NCBI RefSeq assembly: GCF_018324205.1 | Contig: NZ_AP023356.1 | Location: forward strand, 1,240,001 to 1,304,000 | Length of the DNA stretch: 64,000 nucleotides | Source: Actinoplanes ianthinogenes | Lineage (GTDB): Bacteria > Actinomycetota > Actinomycetes > Mycobacteriales > Micromonosporaceae | Direction of reading: 5' to 3' | In this document: in pieces, positions 33,949 to 43,538 of the stretch | Numbering within the stretch: position 1 is the stretch's first letter | Layout of the letters: every line of letters starts with the position of its first letter | The notes under the pieces: generated by a model | Seen by the model: the letters and a program-made list of their open reading frames with translations, nothing else | What the model was told of the DNA's origin: nothing | Databases searched by the model: none | Program-made: the position numbers and the translations under genes

Positions 33949-35017
33949 GGACCACTCCTCTCTGGTCGTCGAAGGTCACCCGGTGCGGCGGTACCGCCCA
34001 GGCCTGGTCCAATTCGGATGGCAGGAGGCCGGTGGCGGCGACCTGCCGGACCAGGTGGTCGGCGCCGGGCAGGATCATGCCGCCGCCGGCGGGGTGAGGG
34101 GTCGTGGTGGGGATCAGGGCGGGTGGGGGTGACGCGACGATCGCCTCGGCGACGGCGGTGAAGGTTCTGGTCCGGTCGAGGGGGGCGATCAGTGATTCCG
34201 TGCTGAGCAGGTTCTCCAGCAGTCCGCGCCTACCCGAAATTTCGCGAAATGTCGAATACTCTGGCGTTTTAAGGCGGTCTGTTGGGTACTCCAGCACGCT
34301 GTCCCCGACCCGGATCTCCCCCGCCACGAAAACCTCGGACGCCAGCGTCACCCCGATGACGATCGTCCGCTGATCAGCATCGGTCAGCCGGAGAAACGTG
34401 CAGTCGTCGGTCTGGATCTCCCGGGTCCGATACCGCTCCAGCTCCATGGTCACCGGCTCGAACCCGTCCGCTACCGCCAGCGATTGCATCAACGCGTGCG
34501 CGAACGGATTGACCAGCGCCCCGTCGAAGGCCGCCTGCCGCCCGGCCCACGGCGCCCGCCGGTAGTAGCTGTCCGGCCGCCACCACGCCCCCGCCGCCGA
34601 CACCTGATCACCGGACACCGCCTCCCGGAACGCGGCGAGCGCCGCCGAGCCGAGCGCCTGGAACCCGACCTGACACCGCCGCCCGCTGCTCCGGACGGCC
34701 GCCGCCAGCGCCTCGTGCTCGGCCAGCGAGACGACCGGCGGTTTCTCCAGGAGCAGGTCCGCGCCGGCGGCCAGGCAGTCCAGCGCGATCGGCAGGTGCG
34801 TGTGCGGGGGCGTACAGATGATCACCGCGTCCGGACGGACTGCCGTGAGCATCGCCCGGTGGTCGTCGAAGAAGGGCACCCCGGGCTCGGGCTCGACCGC
34901 GTTGCGGTCGCAGAACGCGGCGACCTCCAGGAGGCCGCGTCCGGCCAGGTCTTTCAGCGTACGACGATGCGAGTGCCCGTGGCCGCCCGCGCCGATCAGC
35001 GCCACCCGCGGTGTCAT
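33926..35017 (-). CDS. Gfo/Idh/MocA-family oxidoreductase
   Basis: 363 residues. N-terminal NAD(P)-binding fold (MTPRVALIGAGGHGHSHRRT), family Lys in LLLEKPPVVS, then the beta-sheet C-domain. Probable sugar or sugar-acid dehydrogenase within the uronate operon; substrate not determined. ATG at 35015-35017 overlaps the stop of the UxuB-like gene (ATGA) and its 3' end overlaps the cupin start by 23 bp, so it is co-translated with both. Confidence 0.88.
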   Translation of the reverse strand: MTPRVALIGAGGHGHSHRRTLKDLAGRGLLEVAAFCDRNAVEPEPGVPFFDDHRAMLTAVRPDAVIICTPPHTHLPIALDCLAAGADLLLEKPPVVSLAEHEALAAAVRSSGRRCQVGFQALGSAALAAFREAVSGDQVSAAGAWWRPDSYYRRAPWAGRQAAFDGALVNPFAHALMQSLAVADGFEPVTMELERYRTREIQTDDCTFLRLTDADQRTIVIGVTLASEVFVAGEIRVGDSVLEYPTDRLKTPEYSTFREISGRRGLLENLLSTESLIAPLDRTRTFTAVAEAIVASPPPALIPTTTPHPAGGGMILPGADHLVRQVAATGLLPSELDQAWAVPPHRVTFDDQRGVVRAQAEHR

Positions 35018-36465
35018 CGGCCGGCCGCCGCGATGGTCGCCGCGGCCCCGTGCCGCTCCAGCTCCCCCACCCAGCGGATCAACGCGGCCCGCAGTTCCGC
35101 GTCCCCCGCGAGCGCCGCCGGGAACACCTCGCTCACGCCGAGCAGCGCATCGACCAGTCCCGCAGCGGTGTCCGGGCTTCCGGAGACGACGCTCCTCAGC
35201 CGGGCGGCCAGCGGATCGTCGAGCGGCAGGACGGACCCGTCGTCGGCATGTCCCCGCACGAACCGCATCCAGCCCGCGAGAACGAGCAGCGCCCACTCCG
35301 GCACCGCCCCGGCCCGCCGCCGGTCAGCGATGGTCCCGAGCAGCCGATGCGGCAACTTCTGCGTCCCGTCCATCGCCACCTGGTGCGTCCGGTGCCCGAG
35401 CTCCCGGTTCGCGAACCGCTCCAGCGCCGTCTCGCCGTACTGGAGAACGGTCACGCCCGGCGGCGGATCGATGGTCGGCGAGATGTCCTCGGCGAGGAAC
35501 CGCCGCAGGAACCCGCCCATCCCCGGCAGCTCCAGCGCGTCGGAGATCATCTCGCGGCCGGCGAGCGCGCCGAGGTACGCGCAGGCCGAGTGCACCGAGT
35601 TCAACGCCCGCAGTTTGAGCAGCTCCCACGACCCGACCTCGCTCGTCATGATCGCTCCGGCGGCGGCCCAGTCCGGTCGCCCACCGGGGAACCGGTCCTC
35701 GATCACCCACTGATGGAACGGCTCCGCCACGACCGGCACGCTGTCCTGGGCGCCGAGCGCGGCGGCCGCCCGCCGGAGGTGGTCCGCGCTGGTCGCCGGC
35801 ACGATCCGATCGACCATGGTGGCCGGGAACTCCACGCCGGCCGGCAGCTCCGCCCCGGCCACCTCCAGCGCCTGCTCGACCATGCCGCGGATCCGCGGGC
35901 CGTTGCCCTGGAGGTTGTCGCAGCAGAGCACGGTCAGCGGCGCCCGCCGGGTCAGCAGCGCCCGGGCCAGCAGCGCCGGGATGCTGACCGGTGGCTTCTC
36001 CCCGGTCAGCTCGGCCCGCAGCTCCTCGTCGAGCAGCAGTTTCCCGTCCGGCCCGAGCCGGTACGCCTTCTCCGTCACGGTCAGCGACACGATCCGGATC
36101 CCCGGGTCGGCGATCGCGGCCAGCACCCCGTAGGGGTCCCCGGCGGCGTACCCGAGCCCGGCCATGATCCCGACCGCGCGGGCGTGGTCGGGCCCGCCGC
36201 CGACGGTCAGCACGCTGTAGAGCCGGTCCTGTGCCCGCAGCTTGTCGAGGATGTCCCGGGAGCGCGGCGCGACCCCGACGATCCCCCAGTCGCCGCCGCT
36301 GGCCGCGACCGCCGCCTCGGTGTAGACGGCCTGGTGGGCCCGGTGGAACGCGCCGAGCCCGAGGTGCAGGATGCCGGGCCGGACGTCGCCGGGCCGGACC
36401 GCGGGACGGCACTCGGGGGCGAGGCCGGTGAGCGCCGCGGCGCCGAGTGTGGTGGTCACCGTCAT
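35014..36465 (-). CDS. Mannitol dehydrogenase family, UxuB/UxaB-like hexuronate reductase
   Basis: 483 residues. Polyol-specific long-chain dehydrogenase pattern: GILHLGLGAFHRAHQAVYTE, VSLTVTEKAYRL, VLCCDNLQGNG, DRIVPATS, and the catalytic region LKLRALNSVHSACAYLGALAG with Lys and His. Given the uronate isomerase beside it, it probably reduces fructuronate or tagaturonate to mannonate or altronate with NADH. Start ATGA-overlaps the uxaC stop; the frame is open far upstream but that part is shadow of uxaC. Confidence 0.9.
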   Translation of the reverse strand: MTVTTTLGAAALTGLAPECRPAVRPGDVRPGILHLGLGAFHRAHQAVYTEAAVAASGGDWGIVGVAPRSRDILDKLRAQDRLYSVLTVGGGPDHARAVGIMAGLGYAAGDPYGVLAAIADPGIRIVSLTVTEKAYRLGPDGKLLLDEELRAELTGEKPPVSIPALLARALLTRRAPLTVLCCDNLQGNGPRIRGMVEQALEVAGAELPAGVEFPATMVDRIVPATSADHLRRAAAALGAQDSVPVVAEPFHQWVIEDRFPGGRPDWAAAGAIMTSEVGSWELLKLRALNSVHSACAYLGALAGREMISDALELPGMGGFLRRFLAEDISPTIDPPPGVTVLQYGETALERFANRELGHRTHQVAMDGTQKLPHRLLGTIADRRRAGAVPEWALLVLAGWMRFVRGHADDGSVLPLDDPLAARLRSVVSGSPDTAAGLVDALLGVSEVFPAALAGDAELRAALIRWVGELERHGAAATIAAAGR

Positions 36466-37874
36466 GCCGCCGGTCCGTCCAGCCGGAAGACCTTCTTCGG
36501 CAGGTGGTATGCCAGGTCCGCGATGGTCTCGGCGGCCTCGTCGAGCGGCAGCCGCCCCTCGGCGACCAGCCGGGCCAGGTATCCGGCGTCGATCCGCCGG
36601 GCCACGTCGTGCCGGGCCGGGATCGAGCAGAAGGCGCGGGTGTCGTCGACGAAGCCGGCGGTGTTGTAGAAGCCGGCCGTCTCGGTCACCGTCTCGCGGA
36701 ACCGGCGCAGCCCCTCCGGGCTGTCCAGGAACCACCACGGCGCACCCAGGTAGAGGGCCGGGTAACCGCCGGCGAGCGGCGCGAGCTCCCGGGTGAACGC
36801 GGTCTCGTCCAGGGTGTAGAGCACGATCCGCAGTCGCGGGTCGTCGCCGTACCGGTCGAGCAGCGGGCGCAGCGCGTGCACGTATTCGGTGGCGGACGGG
36901 ATGTCGCCGCCGACGTCGCGGCCGTGCCGGGCGTGCAGGGCGGCGTTGTGGTTGCGCACCGAGCCCGGGTGCAGTTGCATGACCAGGCCGTCGTCGAGGG
37001 ACATCCGGGCGAACTCGACGAGCATGTGCGCCCGGAACGTCTCGGCGCCGGCGGCGTCCACCGCTCCGCCCAGACCCTTGCGGTAGAGCACCGCGGCCTC
37101 GGCGTCGCTCAGACAGACGGTCGCGGCAGTCGGGTGGCCGTGATCGGAGCTGGTCGCGCCGGCCGCGATGAACAGCTCGCGGCGGGCTCGCAGCGCGGCC
37201 AGGAAGCCGGGGTACGTCCCGACGTCCTGCCCGGTCAGCTCCCCGAGCGCGGCGACCCGCTGGCCCCAGCCGGCCCACTCCATGTCGACCAGGTTGTCCG
37301 GGCGGAAGGTGGTGATCACCCGCCCGCCGGGGCCGCCCCAGCCGTCCGCGGCGAGCTTGGCGTGGGCGGAGAGGTCGTCGATCGGGCTCTCGGTGGTGGC
37401 GAGCACCTCGATGTTGAACCGCGTGAACAGCGCCCGGGGCCGGAACTCCGGCTCGGCGAGACGGGCGGACAACTCGTCGTAGATCTCGTCCGCGGTGGTC
37501 GTACCGAAAGGCTTGTCGATCGAGAAGACGTCGGCGAAGACCTTCTCGGTCCAGAGACGCGACGGGGTGCCGCGGAAGAGGTGCCAGTTCGCGGCGAGCA
37601 GGCGCCAGATGGCCCGGCCGTCGGTCTCCACCTCGCTGCCGTCGACGCTCGGCACACCCAGCCGGGCGGGTGGGATGCCCTGGCTGGCCAGCATCCGGGT
37701 GACGTAGTGGTCGGGGACCACGAACAGCCGGGCCGGGTCGGGGAACGGCTCGTCGTCGGCCAGCAGGGCCGGGTCGACGTGGCCGTGTGGGCTGATCAGC
37801 GGCAGGTCGCGAGCGTGGGCGTACAGCTCACGGGCGATCTCGCGCTGGGTCGCCTCGGCGGGGAACAGAGTCAC
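36462..37874 (-). CDS. uxaC: Glucuronate/uronate isomerase
   Basis: 470 residues, normal for the family. Motifs: ISPHGHVDP metal-binding HxH near residue 29, LFVVPDHYVTRML, GTTTADEIYD, VLATTESPIDDL, and YTLDETAFTRELAPL, with HPGSVRNHN. Interconverts glucuronate/fructuronate and galacturonate/tagaturonate. GTG start overlaps the stop of the upstream Gfo/Idh gene; stop overlaps the UxuB-like start. Centre of the operon that ends with a pectate lyase. Confidence 0.95.
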   Translation of the reverse strand: MTLFPAEATQREIARELYAHARDLPLISPHGHVDPALLADDEPFPDPARLFVVPDHYVTRMLASQGIPPARLGVPSVDGSEVETDGRAIWRLLAANWHLFRGTPSRLWTEKVFADVFSIDKPFGTTTADEIYDELSARLAEPEFRPRALFTRFNIEVLATTESPIDDLSAHAKLAADGWGGPGGRVITTFRPDNLVDMEWAGWGQRVAALGELTGQDVGTYPGFLAALRARRELFIAAGATSSDHGHPTAATVCLSDAEAAVLYRKGLGGAVDAAGAETFRAHMLVEFARMSLDDGLVMQLHPGSVRNHNAALHARHGRDVGGDIPSATEYVHALRPLLDRYGDDPRLRIVLYTLDETAFTRELAPLAGGYPALYLGAPWWFLDSPEGLRRFRETVTETAGFYNTAGFVDDTRAFCSIPARHDVARRIDAGYLARLVAEGRLPLDEAAETIADLAYHLPKKVFRLDGPAA

Positions 37875-39169
37875 CTGATCTCCTCAAGATCTAGGAGGTC
37901 GTGCACGTTGACGGCCTGTCCGGTTGCCAGGCTTTCGTTGGCGGCCAGGCCGGTGAGCAGGGCACGGGCGCCGTCCACGGCGGTGGCGCCGCGGCCGAGC
38001 GGGTCGGGTGGCGCGTCCGGCCGGATGAGGTCCGCGAGCATGCGCACATCGGCTCCACCGTGCCCCTGCCGGGAATACCCGTCCACAGTGATCTCACGCG
38101 GCGGCGCCCAGAACGGGCGCAGCAGCAACCTCCGGGTGCCGCGCTCGGCGTCGGACAGCGAGCCCGGCTCGCCCTTGACCCCGGCGGCCGCGGCCGGCGC
38201 GACGTGGTCGGTCTCGACGACCTCCAGTTCCAGGCGCCCCTTGCTGCCGTTGAACATCACCCGGTAGCCCTCCCAGGGGGCGTACGCGGTGAGGTGGTAG
38301 CTCATCGAGGCGCCCGTGGCGTACTTGACCAGCACCGCCATGTCGTCCTCGATGGTCACGCCGGGCGCGAAGACGTTCTGGTCGCGGTGGTATCCGTCGT
38401 GCTGCTCGGCCTCCAGGTACAGCTCGCGCATCGCCGGCTCGTCGGCCATCCGCAGGGCGAACGGGTCGCCCTCGGCGGCGGCCGCGCCGTGCGCCCGGTC
38501 GTAGTCGCGGGCGTATCCGTGGCGGCGGCCCTGCTCGCCGTAGAAGAACAGCCGGCCGGCCGCGAACACCTGCGCCGGGGTGTCGTCCAGCCACCAGTTG
38601 ACCAGGTCGAAGTGGTGGCCGGCCTTGTGCACCAGCAGGCCGCCGGAGTTGGCCTTGTCGCGGTGCCAGCGGCGGAAGTAGTCGGCGCCGTGCCGCACGT
38701 CGAGCAGCCACTCGAAGTGCACCGAGCCGATCTCGCCGATCTGCGCCAGTTCGCGCTTCACCGCCTCGTGCAAAGGGTTGTAGCGGTAGTTGAACGTCAC
38801 CCGGACGCTCCGGCCCGTCCTTCGCTGCGCGTCCAGGATCCGCCGGCAGCTTTCCGCGTCGACCGTCATCGGCTTCTCGGTGATCGCGTCGCAGCCGGCC
38901 TCCATGGCAGCCACCAGATATCGCTCGTGAAACCGATCGACGGTGGTGACTATCACAACGTCAACGCGCTCGCGCTTGAGCATCTCCGAGAAATCGGCCG
39001 CTTGATAAATCGGTATATCGAGGTTATGTCGCTTGAGGTAGACCGACGGCCGAGCAGGGTTGGTGTCGGCCAGGGCGACCAACTCCGCGACGTCGGCGTG
39101 GTCGGTGGTGAGCGCCCGGATGAACATCCCGGCCCGGGCGCCGGCCCCCACGAGGGCGAAGCGAGTCAA
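37871..39169 (-). CDS. Gfo/Idh/MocA-family oxidoreductase, first gene of uronate operon
   Basis: 432 residues from TTG 39167-39169, chosen because GGAGG lies four bases upstream; a TTG six codons earlier lacks this. Nucleotide-binding TRFALVGAGARAGMFIRAL, EKPMTV with the conserved Lys, and a substrate-domain His motif in GGLLVHKAGHHFDLVNWWL. Longer than the second Gfo/Idh of the operon. Likely oxidises a sugar acid or oligouronide derivative; substrate unknown. First gene after the promoter and operator at 39184-39229. Confidence 0.88.
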   Translation of the reverse strand: MTRFALVGAGARAGMFIRALTTDHADVAELVALADTNPARPSVYLKRHNLDIPIYQAADFSEMLKRERVDVVIVTTVDRFHERYLVAAMEAGCDAITEKPMTVDAESCRRILDAQRRTGRSVRVTFNYRYNPLHEAVKRELAQIGEIGSVHFEWLLDVRHGADYFRRWHRDKANSGGLLVHKAGHHFDLVNWWLDDTPAQVFAAGRLFFYGEQGRRHGYARDYDRAHGAAAAEGDPFALRMADEPAMRELYLEAEQHDGYHRDQNVFAPGVTIEDDMAVLVKYATGASMSYHLTAYAPWEGYRVMFNGSKGRLELEVVETDHVAPAAAAGVKGEPGSLSDAERGTRRLLLRPFWAPPREITVDGYSRQGHGGADVRMLADLIRPDAPPDPLGRGATAVDGARALLTGLAANESLATGQAVNVHDLLDLEEIR

Positions 39170-39183
39170 GGCGCCTCCATTCG

Positions 39184-39229
39184 GCAAACGTTTGCAACAG
39201 ATTAGGGATCAGACCACGACGCAAGTCAA
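39184..39229 (-). promoter_or_regulatory. Promoter and LacI operator of the uronate operon
   Basis: Read on the minus strand: -35 TTGACT (39224-39229), 17-bp spacer, -10 CCTAAT (39201-39206). The perfect palindrome GCAAACGTTTGC (39184-39195) covers the predicted transcription start, 15 bp before the first TTG codon. This is a textbook repression position for a LacI-family protein. Confidence 0.8.
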
Positions 39230-39302
39230 TGGACAGCCCATATACGTCCGGTTTTATCCTACTTAGGACCACCCGTGGCAACACAATCGACATCGAAGGG
39301 CG

Positions 39303-39331
39303 TTGACACGCCAGCAACCGTTTGCATTAAT
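39303..39331 (+). promoter_or_regulatory. Promoter and LacI operator of the regulator/ABC operon
   Basis: TTGACA (39303-39308), 17-bp spacer, ATTAAT (39326-39331). The spacer contains GCAACCGTTTGC (39314-39325), one base different from the operator of the divergent operon. The gene start at 39377 is 46 bp downstream of the -10 box. Binding here would block RNA polymerase directly, implying autoregulation. Confidence 0.8.
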
Positions 39332-39376
39332 GGCTCCACCAGAGAGAGCCGGATCACATCCGCCGAGGAGGACATC

Positions 39377-40402
39377 GTGGCCGTGACCATCCGGGACGTC
39401 GCGAAGGCGTCCGGAGTGCACATCTCCACGGTGTCGCGCACCTTCTCGGCGCCGCACCTGGTCAACCCCGAGACGCGCACGAGGGTGCTGGCCACCGCGG
39501 AGGAGTTGGGCTACCGCCCGAACCGGGCCGCCCGGGCACTCATCACCGGACGGACCCACAACATCGGCCTGATCGTGGCCGACATCGCCAACCCGTTCTT
39601 CCCGCCCATGATCAAGGCGGCCGAGACCCATGCCCGGCGGCGCGACTACCACGTCTTCGTCGCCGACACCGACGAGGACCCGGTCGTCGAGACCGACCTC
39701 GTCCGGGCCTTGGCCAAGCAGGTCGACGGGATCCTGCTGTGCAGTCCCCGGATGAGCGACGACCAGATAGAGCAATTGCGCCGCGAGGTGCCGCTGGTCG
39801 TCGTGAACCGCCTGATCGACGGGCTTCCGGCGGTGGTGATGGACGTCGGCGCGGGCGCTCGCTCGGCCGTACGCCATCTCGTCGGCCTGGGCCACCGCCA
39901 CCTCGTCTACCTGTCCGGTCCGCGCGGGTCGTGGACCAACCGGGAGATCCGCCGAGCCGCCGGGGTCGCCGCCCGGGCGGGTGGAGCGGAGCTCACCGTC
40001 CTCGGACCGCACCAGCCGGTTTCCTCGGCCGGCGCGGACGCCGCCGAGGCCGTGCTCGCCACCGGCGCCACCGCGGTGCTCGCCTACAACGACCTGATGG
40101 CCATCGGCCTGCTCCAGTCGTTGCAGGACCGCGGCGTCGCCGTCCCCGAACAGATCAGCGTCGTCGGTTTCGACGACATCGCGACCAGCGCGCTGGTCCG
40201 TCCCACTCTCACCACCGTGGCGAACCCGACCGCGGCCGCCGGGCGCGCCGCCGTCGACATGCTGCTTCAACAGGGCGACGACGGCGCCACCGGACAGGTC
40301 ACCCTCCGGACCGATCTGGTCATCCGCAACTCCACCGGGCCCGGGCCGTACGCCCCGGCCGGCGCGACCACCGCTCAGGTCGCCGCATACGCCAAGGAGT
40401 GA
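39377..40402 (+). CDS. LacI-family regulator of the pectin/uronate locus
   Basis: 341 residues from GTG 39377, with AGGAGG five bases upstream; the frame is open to 39275 but that part contains the promoter. DNA-binding domain VTIRDVAKASGVHISTVSRT with SAPHLVNPETRTRV and the hinge YRPNRAARALITGRT; effector domain with ISVVGFDDIATSALVRPTLTTV. Two near-identical palindromes in its divergent promoter region suggest it represses both operons and is released by a uronate or unsaturated galacturonide. Nine bp upstream of the ABC binding-protein gene. Confidence 0.93.
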   Translation: MAVTIRDVAKASGVHISTVSRTFSAPHLVNPETRTRVLATAEELGYRPNRAARALITGRTHNIGLIVADIANPFFPPMIKAAETHARRRDYHVFVADTDEDPVVETDLVRALAKQVDGILLCSPRMSDDQIEQLRREVPLVVVNRLIDGLPAVVMDVGAGARSAVRHLVGLGHRHLVYLSGPRGSWTNREIRRAAGVAARAGGAELTVLGPHQPVSSAGADAAEAVLATGATAVLAYNDLMAIGLLQSLQDRGVAVPEQISVVGFDDIATSALVRPTLTTVANPTAAAGRAAVDMLLQQGDDGATGQVTLRTDLVIRNSTGPGPYAPAGATTAQVAAYAKE

Positions 40403-40411
40403 CCTACCCCC

Positions 40412-41692
40412 ATGACCGCACCCCGTCTGATGCGCGGCCTGATGGCCGCCGCCCTTCTGCTGCCGATGGCCCTCGCCGGTTGTGGCGACGACGACTCGAA
40501 CAGCGGCAACGGCAAGACCGAACTCACCTTCTTCTGGTGGGGCGGCGAGGCCCGGGCCAAGCTCACCGAGCAGGCGCTGGCGCTGTACACGCAGAAACAC
40601 CCGGACGTCACCTTCAAGACGACCTGGCAGGCGAACCAGGGCTACTTCGACAAGCTGGCCACGCTGACCGCCGGCTCGGACGCCCCGGACATCTTCCAGA
40701 TCGACGACAACTACCTGGCCGAGTACGCCACCCGCAACGTCACCCTGGACCTCACCTCGTACAAGGACTCCGGCAAGGTCGACGTGTCGAAGTTCCCCGA
40801 GGGCCTGTGGAAGTACGGGGTGGTCGACAACAAGCTGGCCGGCGTGGCCATGGGGGAGAACACCCAGGGCCTGGTCTTCAACAAGACCAAGCTGGAGGCC
40901 GCCAAGCAGGAGTTGCCGAAAACGGGGATGACCTGGGACCAGCTGATCACCTGGGCGCAGAAGGCCGGCGCCGCCACCAAGATCCCCGGCACCATGGACC
41001 CGAGCGCCGACTACAAGGCGTTCTGGGTGTGGCTGCGCCAGAACGGCAAGGACCTCTACAACGGCAACCAGCTCGCGTTCACCAAGGACGACGTGCAGAA
41101 ATGGTTCGAGCTGTGGAAGGGCGCCCGGGACGCCAAGGCCACCCCGACCGCGGACGTGATCCACGAGGGCAACGCCACCGACATCACCAAGCAGCTCGTG
41201 GTGACCAACAAGGCGCTCACCTCGTGGGTGTGGGCGAACCAGATGCCGGACATCCAGAAGAACACCAAGGACGAGCTCGCCGTGGTGGCGTACCCGGGTG
41301 ACCCGTCCGCGCAGTGGGCCCGCGCCTCGATGTACTTCTCCGTGTACCGGGGCAGCAAGGACAAGGACAAGGCGGTTGACGTGATCAACTTCCTGGCCAA
41401 CGACCCCGAGGCCGCCAAGATCCTCGGCACCGACCGGGGCCTGCCGTCCAACCTGGACAACCGCACCGCGGTCGCGGCGACCGTCACCGACCCGGCCATG
41501 AAGGCGTCGATCGCCCTCGAGGACGAGCTGGTCAAGAAGTTCGGTCCGGCCCCGAGCGTGCCGCCTAAGGGCCACAGCACGGTCAAGTCGGAGCTGATCA
41601 AGGCCGCCGAGGCCGCCCAGTTCGGCACCGCGACCCCGGACAAGGCCGCCGAGCAGTTCTTCAACGCCGCCCAGGCCGCGGTGGCCGGGTGA
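40412..41692 (+). CDS. Sugar ABC transporter substrate-binding lipoprotein
   Basis: 426 residues. Lipoprotein signal with lipobox LALAGC (Cys near residue 24), then a cluster-B/family 1 extracellular binding protein: ELTFFWWGGEARAKLTEQAL, LTAGSDAPDIFQIDDNYLAEY, VAMGENTQGLVFNKTKLEAA. Probably binds oligogalacturonides released by the pectate lyase, by context. AAGGAG upstream overlaps the end of the LacI gene. Stop overlaps the first permease (GTGA). No ATPase gene is in the operon, so a shared MsiK-type ATPase is likely. Confidence 0.93.
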   Translation: MTAPRLMRGLMAAALLLPMALAGCGDDDSNSGNGKTELTFFWWGGEARAKLTEQALALYTQKHPDVTFKTTWQANQGYFDKLATLTAGSDAPDIFQIDDNYLAEYATRNVTLDLTSYKDSGKVDVSKFPEGLWKYGVVDNKLAGVAMGENTQGLVFNKTKLEAAKQELPKTGMTWDQLITWAQKAGAATKIPGTMDPSADYKAFWVWLRQNGKDLYNGNQLAFTKDDVQKWFELWKGARDAKATPTADVIHEGNATDITKQLVVTNKALTSWVWANQMPDIQKNTKDELAVVAYPGDPSAQWARASMYFSVYRGSKDKDKAVDVINFLANDPEAAKILGTDRGLPSNLDNRTAVAATVTDPAMKASIALEDELVKKFGPAPSVPPKGHSTVKSELIKAAEAAQFGTATPDKAAEQFFNAAQAAVAG

Positions 41693-42672
41693 GCAACGTG
41701 GCCGTCAGCACCCGGCCGACCGCCCACCGGCCGCAGTCCGGTCCCGCCGCTTCCCAGCGGCGGGGCCGGCCCGCCCGGCACCGCGACGACGGGCGGGCCG
41801 GATACGTCTTCCTCTCCCCCTGGCTGCTCGGGCTGGCCGCGGTCACCGCGATCCCGATGCTGCTGTCGCTCTACCTCAGCTTCACGAACTACGACGTGCT
41901 CAGCTCGTTCTCCGAGGCGGACTGGGTCGGCCTGGACAACTACCGCAAGATGTTCACCGACGACCCGGCCTTCTGGCACGCGGTCCGGGTGACGCTGGTC
42001 TTCGCGCTGATCGGCACCCCGCTCAAGCTGGGCGCCGCGCTGGGCGTGGCGATGCTGCTGAACCGCACGTTCCGCGGGGCCGGGCTGTTCCGCGGCCTGT
42101 TCTACCTGCCGTCGCTGCTCGGCGGCAGTGTCGCGGTGGCGATGATCTGGCGCAGCATCTTCGACCGGGCCGGCGCGTTCAACGCGTTCCTGGGCTGGTT
42201 CGGCATCGAGGGCAAGGCCTGGGTGAACGACCCGTCCACCGCGCTCGGGACGCTGATCCTGCTGGCCGTCTGGCAGTTCGGCGCCCCGATGGTGATCTTC
42301 CTCGCCGGGTTGAAGCAGGTGCCGGCCGAGCTGTACGAAGCCGCCGAGGTGGACGGCGCGAACTCGTTCCGCAAGTTCCTCAGCGTCACCCTGCCGATGC
42401 TGTCCCCGGTCATCTTCTTCAACCTGGTGCTCGAGACGATCCACGGATTCCAGGGCTTCACCTCGGCGTTCGTGCTCTCCGGCGGCACCGGCGGACCGGT
42501 CGACTCGACCCTGATGTACACGCTCCAGCTGTACCTCAAGGGCTTCGCGAACTTCGAGATGGGTTACGCCTCGGCGATGGCCTGGGTCTTCCTGATCTCG
42601 ATCGGCCTGGTCACCGTGGTGCTGTTCCGCACCGGCAAGTTCTGGGTCCACTACTCGGACGGAGACGACTGA
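41689..42672 (+). CDS. Sugar ABC transporter permease (MalF/UgpA type)
   Basis: 327 residues, six helices expected: YVFLSPWLLGLAAVTAIPML near the N-terminus, then LFRGLFYLPSLLGGSVAVAM and the EAA loop ELYEAAEVDGANSFRKFLSV contacting the ATPase. GTG start overlapping the upstream stop; its TGA overlaps the next ATG by one base. Membrane subunit of the oligouronide importer candidate. Confidence 0.94.
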   Translation: MSNVAVSTRPTAHRPQSGPAASQRRGRPARHRDDGRAGYVFLSPWLLGLAAVTAIPMLLSLYLSFTNYDVLSSFSEADWVGLDNYRKMFTDDPAFWHAVRVTLVFALIGTPLKLGAALGVAMLLNRTFRGAGLFRGLFYLPSLLGGSVAVAMIWRSIFDRAGAFNAFLGWFGIEGKAWVNDPSTALGTLILLAVWQFGAPMVIFLAGLKQVPAELYEAAEVDGANSFRKFLSVTLPMLSPVIFFNLVLETIHGFQGFTSAFVLSGGTGGPVDSTLMYTLQLYLKGFANFEMGYASAMAWVFLISIGLVTVVLFRTGKFWVHYSDGDD

Positions 42673-43538
42673 TGGTCGCCGTGACTGCCGCCCGCCGGCC
42701 GTTCCATCCCCGCTCGCTGATCCGGCCGGCGCTCCTGCTCGTGCTCACCGCGATCGTGCTGTACCCGCTCGCCTGGATGCTGGGCACGTCGTTCAAGGCG
42801 CCGGAGGAGGTGCTGAACAACGTCGCGGTGCTGCCGGACAACCCGACGCCGTCGAACTATCCGGACGGGTGGACGCACTTCGACGTCGCCTTCGGGCGGT
42901 TCTTCCTGAACAGCTTCATGGTCGCCTCGCTCACGGTGGTGGCGAACTGCGTGTCCTGCCTGCTCGCGGCGTACGCCTTCGCCCGGCTGCGGTTCCGGAT
43001 GCGCGGGTTCTGGTTCGCCCTCATGATCGGCACGCTGCTGCTGCCGAGCCACGTGCTGATCGTGCCGCAGTTCGTGATGTTCAAGACGTTCGGCTGGGTG
43101 GGCGGGCCGTGGCCGTACCTGCCGCTGATCGTGCCGCACCTGCTGGCCACCGACGCGTTCTTCGTGTTCCTGATGGTCCAGTTCATGCGCGGCATTCCCC
43201 GCGAACTCGACGACGCCGCGAAAATCGACGGGTGCAGCGCGTACAGCGTGTTCCGGCACGTGATCCTGCCGCTGTCCCGGCCCGCTCTGGTGTCGACCGC
43301 CATCTTCTCCTTCATCTGGACCTGGAACGACTTCTTCCGCCAGCTGGTGTACCTCTCCGACCTGGAGAAATACACCGCCCCGGTGGCGCTGACGCTGTTC
43401 ATCGACTCGACCGGCCAATCCGCGGTCGGCCCGATGTTCGCCATGTCGGTGCTCTCCCTGGCCCCGGTCTTCCTGTTCTTCGTGGCCTTCCAGCGCCTGC
43501 TGGTGGAAGGCATCAACACGACCGGCCTGAAGGGATGA
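42672..43538 (+). CDS. Sugar ABC transporter permease (MalG/UgpE type)
   Basis: 288 residues. N-terminal helix PALLLVLTAIVLYPLAWMLG, RFFLNSFMVASLTVVANC, and the EAA loop RELDDAAKIDGCSAYSVFRH. Forms the heterodimeric channel with the preceding permease. TGATG and ATGA junctions on both sides indicate strict translational coupling. Confidence 0.94.
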   Translation: MVAVTAARRPFHPRSLIRPALLLVLTAIVLYPLAWMLGTSFKAPEEVLNNVAVLPDNPTPSNYPDGWTHFDVAFGRFFLNSFMVASLTVVANCVSCLLAAYAFARLRFRMRGFWFALMIGTLLLPSHVLIVPQFVMFKTFGWVGGPWPYLPLIVPHLLATDAFFVFLMVQFMRGIPRELDDAAKIDGCSAYSVFRHVILPLSRPALVSTAIFSFIWTWNDFFRQLVYLSDLEKYTAPVALTLFIDSTGQSAVGPMFAMSVLSLAPVFLFFVAFQRLLVEGINTTGLKG

